From: UBA7916 sp036121365
GTDB lineage: Bacteria; Pseudomonadota; Gammaproteobacteria; Comchoanobacterales; Comchoanobacteraceae
Length of the DNA: 43,369 nucleotides
Direction: 5' to 3'
Assembly: GCA_036121365.1 (NCBI GenBank)
Contig: JAZAFR010000024.1
Span: 1-43,369, forward strand
This document shows, piece after piece, positions 37,223 to 43,369 of this stretch. The position numbers were made by a program, and so were the translations under genes. The notes under the pieces were generated by a model. The model did not search any database, was not told the DNA's origin, and worked only from the letters and a program-made list of their open reading frames with translations. Position 1 is the first letter of the stretch; every line of letters begins with the position of its first letter.

Positions 37223-40200
37223 TCAGGTGTCTCTATCGGTGTCGGACTGTAGTTGTTTGTAATCGACTTTGCCTGTTGGCAGACGAGGAACTTCTCGGTA
37301 TTTGATGTTTTTAGGAATCCACAGATCAGAAACCTGCGCATTCCTAAATACTTTCAAAAGATCAGACTTGGTTAGGGTTTTGTCTTCAGTGTAGAGTGTG
37401 AGTTGCTCTCCTTTTTTATTGCAGGGTGAAGAGACAACAGCATGACCGAAGCGAGGCAAAGCAGTAGTAAGTATTTTTTCGACAGCTGACAGTGATATCA
37501 TTTCTCCTGCTATTTTAGAAAACCGTTTTGCTCGGTCAAGGATAGACACGTAACCATCTGCATCGATACTGACGATGTCGCCAGTGTCATGCCAATGGTT
37601 TTTTGGGGGTACAATATGATTTGGTTTTTCATGAAAAATATAGCCTTGCATTACATTTGGGCCTTTTATCCAGAGGCGTCCCCCTTCTAATAAGCCTTCG
37701 ACGGGTTTTAGCTGATAGTTAATTTTAGGAAGAAAACGGCCAACGGTTCCTTTTTTGCAATGCATAGCAGTGTTGCTGCACAGGGCTGGAGATGCTTCTG
37801 TCAAGCCGTAACCTTCGAAAATGCGAATGCCAAATTTTTCAGACCAATTTGCAAAAGTTTCAGGTTTGAGTTTCTCTGCGCCTGCAAAAACATAGCGCAA
37901 GCTGTAAAAGTCATAGGAGCTTGCATGGTTTGAGTAGAGGTTGAGCGTGTAGTCTGTTCCAAATAGGATTGTGGCATTGGTATCGTAGATCAGCTCAGTG
38001 ATAATTCGGTACTGTAAAGGGTTGGGATAAAGAAAAACTTTGACGCCTGTCAAGACAGGAAGGAGGAAGGCGCCCATCAGTCCAAAAGAGTGAAATAGAG
38101 GGAGGGTGTTAAAGACAAGGTCATTTTGGTTGAGGTCAATAACGGAAGTTAGCTGTGAAATATTAGCATGAATATTGTCGTGGCTTAGCGCGACACCTTT
38201 GGGTCTCCCTTCTGAGCCAGAGGTGAATAATATGACAGCAGTGTCAGTCGGTTGAGGATTGGTATTTAAGTATCTCAAGGTCCAAGCGGGGAAGTATGCA
38301 GAGATAAGGCCTTGGATTTTTTGTTTCAGGGAGATGTTTTTACCAATGTCTTCAAGATAAATCAGTTGGATTGAATGAGAAAGAAGCTCTGCTTCAACAG
38401 ATTCTAATTTTGCCATTTTGATAAAGCGTTTACTTGTGAGTACAGTTTTCAATTCGGTGGTTTGGCAGCAGCTGATGATTTGAGATGCTCCTTGAGTATA
38501 GTTAAGCATAACAGGTACTTTCTTCAGTGCTTGTATGCTAAAAAAGCTTACAATTGTAGGCAGGGCAGTCGGTAGAAGTAGTCCAATTTTATCTATTTCT
38601 TGGAGAGGGATTGCAAGGGCATAGCGGAGAACAAAAGTTTTTGTTAGAAGTTGTTGGTAAGACATTGGGGTCCGATTGACGTCATTAAATCGAGGTCCTC
38701 GGCACTGGTTGCGGCAGACGGTAATCAGAGAGTCTAACAGGCTGCCTGTGTATTTATGGCATTCATAGCATGCTTCGGTCATGAGTTGATAGAGGATGTC
38801 TCCTGAGAGTTTTCGAGATTTTCTATTGTTTTTATTTTTTGAAAGACTTTTTGATTCAAAAATATTAATGGAGACTGACGGAAAGAAAGAGTAGGGTTTT
38901 CGCTGTTTGATGCGGCTAAAAATAGAATGTTGTAAGCCAGAGATATAGATGGGTAAGATTTTAGCCTCTGCTTTTATAGCAATAAGAGCGGGAGATTCAT
39001 ATATTTTCATCAATGCCCCTGTCAGTGTAGGAAGATTCTCTGGAAATATCACAACAATTTCGCCATCTTTCACAGCATCAATGAGGCCTCGAAGAGCCAT
39101 GGGCTGTGTGTGGTCTATCATGTAAACCTTATTCAGTTTGATGAAAAAGCGAATCAGCCAATGTTGCTGCATGGAGGAGTTAATAGCAAATGTAAGTCTT
39201 TGAGGGAGGAATGCAGAGAGGATGAGTGCATCAATCCATGAGGTATGGTTGGCAATGATGATCAGCTTTTCATGTTTTGCTTTGTTGAAGTTCTCAACGC
39301 CTTTGACCTTTGTTCTGTAGAGTAGTTTAAAGATGAGTCTCAATATGATTTGTAGGATGTCATAGGGCATGATTTGGCAAATATATAGAGATAGCCAGAC
39401 AAATATCAATGAAACAAAAGCAAGGGTGTGTGCTGGATTGGCGCCAAATGCTTTAGACAGGATGAAATTTAACACTGATCCTGCAATCATAAATGCTGTT
39501 GAAAAAATATTATGGCATGCCATGGTTCTAGCGCGAGATTTTGAGTTGCTTTCATGGATCATGAGTGAGTAAAGGGGGACATGGTAGAGTCCGCCAAGCA
39601 CGCCAATACAGAAAAAATCAAATAAAATCCTTAAGTGTGAAAATGACATAAGAAAGGAAAAAAGGCTCAGAGCAGAATCAGCGCTGTATGTGGCGTGTAC
39701 AACAGAAGCCAAGTCGTATAGAAAGAGCGAAATTCCAAAAGCAGCTAAGGGGACGTATGTTGCAACTATTTTATGGTTGAGGAGACGAGAGCAGAAAAGA
39801 GAGCCAGTGCAAATTCCAAAACCAAAAATAACAAGGACAAGGGTGAGGACTGAAGGGGCGGCATTGATACTAACTTTGATCAAAATAGGGATTTCATTAA
39901 CAATTATGCTGCTGACCATCCAAAACCAAGATATACCAAGCACACACAGGTAGACAACGCGGTTGTGGCGAGTTTGTTTAACAATATTCCAGCTTCCGCT
40001 GAGGATGTTAAGGTTTATTTTTAGATTTGGGTTTTTGGGAGTGGTTTGAGGTAGGTAGAGACTGGCCGCAAAGCCAGCGGCAGAAATGAGGAAGATGCAA
40101 ATCATCAGGATGTAGAGACCATAGCGCTCATGAGTAAAAAGTAAGTTAGCTGAGACCTCTCCAAGAACGATCGCGCTAAAAATACCTATTTCAAAAAAAG

Positions 40201-40645
40201 AGTTAGCGGTAATGAGTTGTGAGTCTTTGATGTATTCAGGTAGAATAGATAGTTTTAAAGGGCTTAAAAAAGCAGAGTGAGTGCCAAGAAGAAAAATACT
40301 GGCAAGCATGAGGTTGATACTATTGGTAAATACCGCATAACAGCCGAGTATCAAAATAACAAGTTCGCAGAATTTAAAAAATACAATCAGTCTAGATTTA
40401 CTGAGTTTGTCAGAAAGGTCCCCTGCAATTGAAGAGAATATAAAAAATGGCAACGTCAGCATGGATGCTGAGATGATACCATAGTTGTACTTTACAGAGA
40501 TATCAAACTGTGCCAAGGCAGATGTGTAAAATATCAGTAAAAGAAATGCATTTCTGTACAGGTTGTCAACAAAAATTGCGCTTGTTTGCGATATAAATAA
40601 TGGCAAAAATTTTCGTGACAACAATAAATTTCTATTCATCGTCAT
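37223..40645 (-). CDS. LplT-PlsC-acyl-ACP synthetase fusion (lysophospholipid uptake and reacylation)
   Basis: 1140 residues from ATG 40645; starts at 40639 and a TTG at 40675 are possible, and none has a clear ribosome site. Three modules lie in order. The first is an LplT-like MFS transporter (about 10-430) with NLYRNAFLLLIFYTSALAQ and ten or more hydrophobic segments. The second is a PlsC acyltransferase (about 440-630) with NHTSWID near 465 and VIFPEN for the catalytic HX4D and FPEG-like blocks. The third is an AMP-forming acyl-ACP synthetase (about 640-1140) with FTSGSEGRPKGVALSH near 805 and the GYGLTEASP and TGD motifs. Such fusions are known as acyl-[ACP]-phospholipid O-acyltransferase. 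It would import lysophospholipids, for example from the host, and reacylate them at the inner membrane. It is divergent from icmT, with 268 bp between. Confidence 0.92.
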   Translation of the reverse strand: MTMNRNLLLSRKFLPLFISQTSAIFVDNLYRNAFLLLIFYTSALAQFDISVKYNYGIISASMLTLPFFIFSSIAGDLSDKLSKSRLIVFFKFCELVILILGCYAVFTNSINLMLASIFLLGTHSAFLSPLKLSILPEYIKDSQLITANSFFEIGIFSAIVLGEVSANLLFTHERYGLYILMICIFLISAAGFAASLYLPQTTPKNPNLKINLNILSGSWNIVKQTRHNRVVYLCVLGISWFWMVSSIIVNEIPILIKVSINAAPSVLTLVLVIFGFGICTGSLFCSRLLNHKIVATYVPLAAFGISLFLYDLASVVHATYSADSALSLFSFLMSFSHLRILFDFFCIGVLGGLYHVPLYSLMIHESNSKSRARTMACHNIFSTAFMIAGSVLNFILSKAFGANPAHTLAFVSLIFVWLSLYICQIMPYDILQIILRLIFKLLYRTKVKGVENFNKAKHEKLIIIANHTSWIDALILSAFLPQRLTFAINSSMQQHWLIRFFIKLNKVYMIDHTQPMALRGLIDAVKDGEIVVIFPENLPTLTGALMKIYESPALIAIKAEAKILPIYISGLQHSIFSRIKQRKPYSFFPSVSINIFESKSLSKNKNNRKSRKLSGDILYQLMTEACYECHKYTGSLLDSLITVCRNQCRGPRFNDVNRTPMSYQQLLTKTFVLRYALAIPLQEIDKIGLLLPTALPTIVSFFSIQALKKVPVMLNYTQGASQIISCCQTTELKTVLTSKRFIKMAKLESVEAELLSHSIQLIYLEDIGKNISLKQKIQGLISAYFPAWTLRYLNTNPQPTDTAVILFTSGSEGRPKGVALSHDNIHANISQLTSVIDLNQNDLVFNTLPLFHSFGLMGAFLLPVLTGVKVFLYPNPLQYRIITELIYDTNATILFGTDYTLNLYSNHASSYDFYSLRYVFAGAEKLKPETFANWSEKFGIRIFEGYGLTEASPALCSNTAMHCKKGTVGRFLPKINYQLKPVEGLLEGGRLWIKGPNVMQGYIFHEKPNHIVPPKNHWHDTGDIVSIDADGYVSILDRAKRFSKIAGEMISLSAVEKILTTALPRFGHAVVSSPCNKKGEQLTLYTEDKTLTKSDLLKVFRNAQVSDLWIPKNIKYREVPRLPTGKVDYKQLQSDTDRDT

Positions 40646-40853
40646 AAGTGGGTTTTTGCTGATTATGAGAGACAATAATACAATACACAGGTGAATAAGT
40701 CAAATTGTGATTCAATGGTGGCTGTGAATAAAGTCATAATAGCCTGGGTTAAATGTGTATATAATCAGATGTATAAAAGAGTTTTTCAAAGGGTTGTGTG
40801 ATGAAGATATGTGTGGGGGGAGTGGGCGGATTGCAGAAATAGATAAAAAAATA

Positions 40854-40883
40854 TTTACAGGATTGGGTTATTGAGTCTATACT
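40854..40883 (+). promoter_or_regulatory. Promoter of icmT-icmS
   Basis: TTTACA (40854-40859) and TATACT (40878-40883) are 18 bp apart, placing the transcript start near 40890, about 24 bases before the icmT ATG at 40914. The hexamer TATACT is, as I recall, described as an important element of several L. pneumophila icm/dot promoters. Confidence 0.55.
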
Positions 40884-40913
40884 CATGTGTAAGTGATAAA
40901 TGGAACAAGGGAG

Positions 40914-41174
40914 ATGGGATTAACGTACAATCCAAATGCGAGTTGGAGAGATACAGCAAGGCAGCCAAGATTATGGATCTTTAATTGCCGTGCACTGCCA
41001 CCCATTGTCGTCGCTCTATTCCACATTAAAGTATGGACAATTTGTTTTGCCATCTTGTGCACGGTAGCGCTTCAAGTTTTGGAATATTATGGATTTACTG
41101 TTCCTGTCTTCATTCGCTATGTAAAGAGTAAACTAGCTGGACAAAGGCGCTTTGCAACGCCGTGGTGGATGTAA
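40914..41174 (+). CDS. icmT: Dot/Icm component IcmT
   Basis: 86 residues from ATG 40914, exactly the L. pneumophila IcmT length. The alternative GTG at 40893 would add seven residues but falls at the predicted transcript start. IcmT is a small inner-membrane protein of the Dot/Icm system, needed for translocation and exit from the host cell. The family pattern is clear: WRDTARQPRLWIFNCRALPP, a membrane region of two helices, then YGFTVPVFIRYVKSKLAGQR and a terminal PWW. Its stop is immediately followed by the icmS ATG. Confidence 0.93.
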   Translation: MGLTYNPNASWRDTARQPRLWIFNCRALPPIVVALFHIKVWTICFAILCTVALQVLEYYGFTVPVFIRYVKSKLAGQRRFATPWWM

Positions 41175-41510
41175 ATGGAAGATGTATTGAAGTTATGCAA
41201 TAAGATTACTCATCGAATGGGGATAACATACGTTCTCAAATCGAAAGAAATTGAGCATGAGAAAGTTTTTTCGACAACTGGGCTTCTACCTTCTATCATT
41301 AAAAGGGCGGATCAGATTAGTCTATTATTATTTGGATGTAAAACAGGCTCTGAGTTTAAGGACAGTGAGAAATCCATGCTAGGAGTTGAGGTTAAGCTTG
41401 ATAAATGCAAGAAGTTGACATCTTTACTGTGTGTGTCAGATGTTTTGATGGAGCTAATAAAAAAGGCTAAAAACAATAAGGTAGATGTAGATGAGTTACT
41501 TTATGATTGA
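41175..41510 (+). CDS. icmS: Dot/Icm adaptor chaperone IcmS
   Basis: 111 residues (114 in L. pneumophila). IcmS is a small acidic cytoplasmic chaperone that with IcmW binds effectors and delivers them to the DotL coupling complex. Family residues are ATTGLLPxIxKRADQI at about 33-48 (seen as FSTTGLLPSIIKRADQISLL), LGVEVKLDK near 72, LLCVSDVLMELI near 86-97 and the C-terminal VDELLYD. It abuts icmT (TAAATG) and its TGA lies inside the -35 of the next promoter. icmW is not in the window. Confidence 0.93.
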   Translation: MEDVLKLCNKITHRMGITYVLKSKEIEHEKVFSTTGLLPSIIKRADQISLLLFGCKTGSEFKDSEKSMLGVEVKLDKCKKLTSLLCVSDVLMELIKKAKNNKVDVDELLYD

Positions 41511-41535
41511 CAAAATTGCAAACATGTGCTATAAT
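41507..41535 (+). promoter_or_regulatory. Consensus sigma70 promoter for the icmR-position gene
   Basis: TTGACA (41507-41512), a 17-bp spacer ending in TGC, and TATAAT (41530-41535) give a perfect extended consensus. The start would be near 41542, about 29 bases before the ATG at 41571. The -35 overlaps the icmS stop codon. Confidence 0.8.
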
Positions 41536-41570
41536 TTGTGTAAGACATTCGCCATTAATAAGGAGGGACT

Positions 41571-41906
41571 ATGAGTTTATTTAGAAAAGAGTCAGATGAT
41601 GCAGTGAAGCCAGCTAGTCCTGATTATAATGGTGGTATGGGTATGACTTCAGGGGCCAATACAGAGCCGGTAGTAAACTGTCTAGTTACCATAGTAGATC
41701 AGGTGTTAGCGATAAAGTCCCACGTTGATGAAGCGAGCAAACATGCAGAGGGAAGTGGGCAAGGGATGTCGATGTTTAAAGGAGAGTCTCAAGGTGCATT
41801 GGATGAGCTCAGACAGAGTCTAGAAGATATAGAAGCGGGGGCTGAAGATCTTTACAATCAGCTGAGTGGCCAAGTGTACAATGAAGATAAGCCCTCGCAA
41901 TCATAA
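41571..41906 (+). CDS. IcmR-position protein (Fir, functional homologue of IcmR)
   Basis: 111 residues with a very strong ribosome site (AAGGAGG) seven bases before the ATG. The icmT-icmS-x-icmQ order places it where L. pneumophila has icmR and other Legionella and Coxiella have the unrelated-looking fir genes, whose products bind and chaperone IcmQ. The sequence has two helical segments (VVNCLVTIVDQVLAIKSHVDEA at about 34-55 and GALDELRQSLEDIEAGAEDLYNQL at about 75-98), the first hydrophobic and amphipathic as expected for an IcmQ partner. N- and C-termini are polar. The name rests on position and helix layout, since this family diverges fast. Confidence 0.75.
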   Translation: MSLFRKESDDAVKPASPDYNGGMGMTSGANTEPVVNCLVTIVDQVLAIKSHVDEASKHAEGSGQGMSMFKGESQGALDELRQSLEDIEAGAEDLYNQLSGQVYNEDKPSQS

Positions 41907-42039
41907 TTTCGTATAAAATTATTCAGTTAGGGTGTTTAAGTATTGTCGAGCTCCTATTTTTTTGGATGAAGTTTTTGTATGACAGCGCGGTCATCTTTGC
42001 GTTGATTCCTGAAAATAGACCTTGAGCTTGGAGTCAGAG

Positions 42040-42067
42040 TTGATTTTATTGTTTGGTTGGGTATACT
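42040..42067 (+). promoter_or_regulatory. Likely promoter of icmQ
   Basis: TTGATT (42040-42045) and TATACT (42062-42067) with a 16-bp spacer place the start near 42074, about 22 bases before the icmQ ATG. It is separate from the consensus promoter of the preceding gene. Confidence 0.5.
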
Positions 42068-42095
42068 CACTGTGACAGAGTGAGGAATTTTGACT

Positions 42096-43369
42096 ATGGA
42101 AGACAGAGGTACTTTTTTTAAAAGGTTTTCAGACTATATTGAAAGAGTCAAAAAATTGCTAAAAGAGGATGTGTGGCAAAGTAGCTTTTGGCTTAAACGT
42201 AAGAAAAAAGAATTAGAATCAGTTGTTAGCTCATTGGAAGGGGCAAAACAAGATCTGCAGAATCAAGTTAAAAATTTTGGTAAAGAGACAATAAATAAGG
42301 TAAAAAAAGCAATGCAAGAAATACCAGAAGGGACACAAGAGGTGTTCATCCAAATCAATCAGGTCAATGGAAGAGATATGTCAGGATGGGAAAGAGCATT
42401 GAAAGCATTGCCTTCATGCAGTTTTGGGCGTCCAGTTTACACGAAAGAGTCAAGTGCTAGGCATGCCGTATCTTCAATGGGGCTGACCGAAAAATCAGCT
42501 TATGTATCAATTTATGTAGAAAAAGAGGATATATTGAAGCAAGAACAAGAATATGACTCAAATGGTCAGGAAGTGATTGTCTTAAAGCCAGGTGCAGTTA
42601 AGACAAGCCACATTATAAAATTTGTTCATTACAATCAGGATGTCTACTTATTCGTAGGAGAGAAGTTGATTCTTGATAACGACAAAGCGTCGGAAGCCAG
42701 TCTTTTAGGTGAACGCCCAGGTCGGGGTGCAGAACAAGATAATACTGCTGTAAAGACACGAGCTAGCACTGAGCAGCCAGACACAGAGCAAGCAGCAGAG
42801 GGTTCTACTAGAGAAGAGATACAAGCAGGCAGTACCCCAGAATCGCAAGCATCAACACAGAATGATGAGTCAGAAAATCTGGCGGCATCTGATAATGGCA
42901 CAGACAATATAGAAGAAGCCCCAGACCAGGGTACAGGACAAGACAATGCCGCCGTTGGATCACAAGCGGGGATAGAGCAGCCAGATGCAGAGGAAGCAGA
43001 AGCCGGTACAGCTAAAGGAGAGGCACAAGCGGACAGTGCTCAGGAAGCACAAGCATCAACGCAGAGTGATGGACAAAAAGATACGGCATCTGATGGCACA
43101 GTCAGTGTAGATGAAAGCCCAGACCAGGGTCTAGGCCAAGACAATACGGTTGTTGAGTCACAAGCGGAGGCAGATCAGCCAGACACAGAGCAAGCAGCAG
43201 AGGGTTCTACTGGAGAAGAGATACAAGCAGGCAGTACGCCAGAATCGCAAGCATCAACACAGAATGATGAGTCAGAAAATCTGGCGGCATCTGATAATGG
43301 CACAGACAATATAGAAGAAGCCCCAGACCAGGGTACAGGACAAGACAATGCCGCCGTTGGATCACAAGC
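42096..43369 (+). CDS. icmQ: IcmQ with long acidic repeat extension, 3' end outside window
   Basis: Open from ATG 42096 (GAGG at 42082-42085) to the window end, at least 424 residues; L. pneumophila IcmQ has 191. The core (1-195) is typical: an amphipathic N-terminal part (FKRFSDYIERVKKLLKEDVW), a long helix to about 75, then QEVFIQINQVNGRDMSGWERALKALP, FGRPVYT, AYVSIYVEKEDIL and HIIKFVHYNQDVYLFVGEKL, corresponding to the NAD-binding ART-like domain. From about 200 on the protein is Glu/Asp/Gln/Ser/Ala-rich, with units of about 67 residues that open GQDN and contain ASTQN/S. No cysteine or hydrophobic helix is visible in the extension. IcmQ is a pore-forming or membrane-binding cytoplasmic Dot/Icm protein held in check by IcmR/Fir. 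Confidence 0.88.
   Translation, partial: MEDRGTFFKRFSDYIERVKKLLKEDVWQSSFWLKRKKKELESVVSSLEGAKQDLQNQVKNFGKETINKVKKAMQEIPEGTQEVFIQINQVNGRDMSGWERALKALPSCSFGRPVYTKESSARHAVSSMGLTEKSAYVSIYVEKEDILKQEQEYDSNGQEVIVLKPGAVKTSHIIKFVHYNQDVYLFVGEKLILDNDKASEASLLGERPGRGAEQDNTAVKTRASTEQPDTEQAAEGSTREEIQAGSTPESQASTQNDESENLAASDNGTDNIEEAPDQGTGQDNAAVGSQAGIEQPDAEEAEAGTAKGEAQADSAQEAQASTQSDGQKDTASDGTVSVDESPDQGLGQDNTVVESQAEADQPDTEQAAEGSTGEEIQAGSTPESQASTQNDESENLAASDNGTDNIEEAPDQGTGQDNAAVGSQ
42775..43369. repeat. Repeat in the icmQ tail, 67-residue unit with 402-bp higher-order copy
   Basis: Bases 42775-42967 recur at 43177-43369, exactly 402 bp later, with only about two substitutions seen. The intervening 209 bp is a diverged copy of the same unit, so the pattern is an A-B-A arrangement of ~201-bp units. 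It probably continues beyond the edge. Confidence 0.85.

Noticed and set aside
42644..42946. Minus-strand ORF in the icmQ tail
   Set aside because: It is the reverse-strand shadow of the repeat-coding icmQ frame.
1..43369. tRNA, rRNA or insertion-sequence elements
   Set aside because: I looked for tRNA-type T-arm motifs, transposase motifs and terminal inverted repeats in the gaps and saw none.

Overview
The window looks like the chromosome of a Legionellales gammaproteobacterium, probably an intracellular lineage of the Coxiella/Legionella/Berkiella kind. The reason is a block of Dot/Icm (type IVB secretion) genes: icmV, three consecutive dotA-type genes, dotB, dotC, dotD, icmT, icmS, an icmR-position gene and icmQ. 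The DNA is AT-leaning, and there are decayed genes, long repeat proteins and orphan multi-membrane proteins. Genus-level placement is inference; no rRNA gene is present.

Layout. 1-647 (minus): a gene of 75-bp tandem repeats that runs off the left edge. 743-1500 (minus): a broken gene that looks like a papain-fold (Tox-PL-like) toxin or effector. 1535-3430: an orphan protein with short helical repeats and C-terminal membrane segments, an effector candidate. 3670-7391: pcnB, feoA and feoB in one tight run. 7468-8175 (minus): an exported protein of unknown function. 8297-8425: a decayed second copy of the gdhA 3' end, lying just downstream of intact gdhA (8470-9825, minus). 9986-10884 (minus): an XRE regulator followed by a membrane protein. 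11263-11799: a small exported Cys-containing protein. 12196-13713: murJ. 13767-14354 (minus): a Ser-rich orphan. 14893-19487: two tandem paralogous multi-membrane proteins of unknown family. 19479-21084 (minus): folD-lpxH.

The secretion region runs from 21296 to the right edge. On the plus strand icmV is followed by three dotA-like genes of about 1.1-1.3 kaa each, with a 42-codon ORF between the first two. Convergent to these on the minus strand are an acyl-ACP synthetase/acyltransferase/LplT fusion (aas-type), a methyltransferase-like gene, dotD, dotC and dotB. Divergent from aas is icmT-icmS-fir-icmQ. IcmQ has a normal core of about 195 residues and then an acidic repeat tail of at least 225 residues that is still open at the window end.

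How the genes would work together, from knowledge of the families: DotC and DotD are outer-membrane-core lipoproteins, DotB is the retraction-type ATPase, and DotA and IcmV are inner-membrane/periplasmic parts. IcmS is an adaptor chaperone, IcmT is a small membrane protein, and Fir/IcmR is the chaperone of IcmQ. What is unusual here is the threefold dotA, the extended IcmQ, and recognisable sigma70-type promoters in front of several of these units; -10 hexamers reading TATACT occur before icmT, icmQ and (weaker) dotB. No tRNA, rRNA, insertion sequence or CRISPR array was seen.
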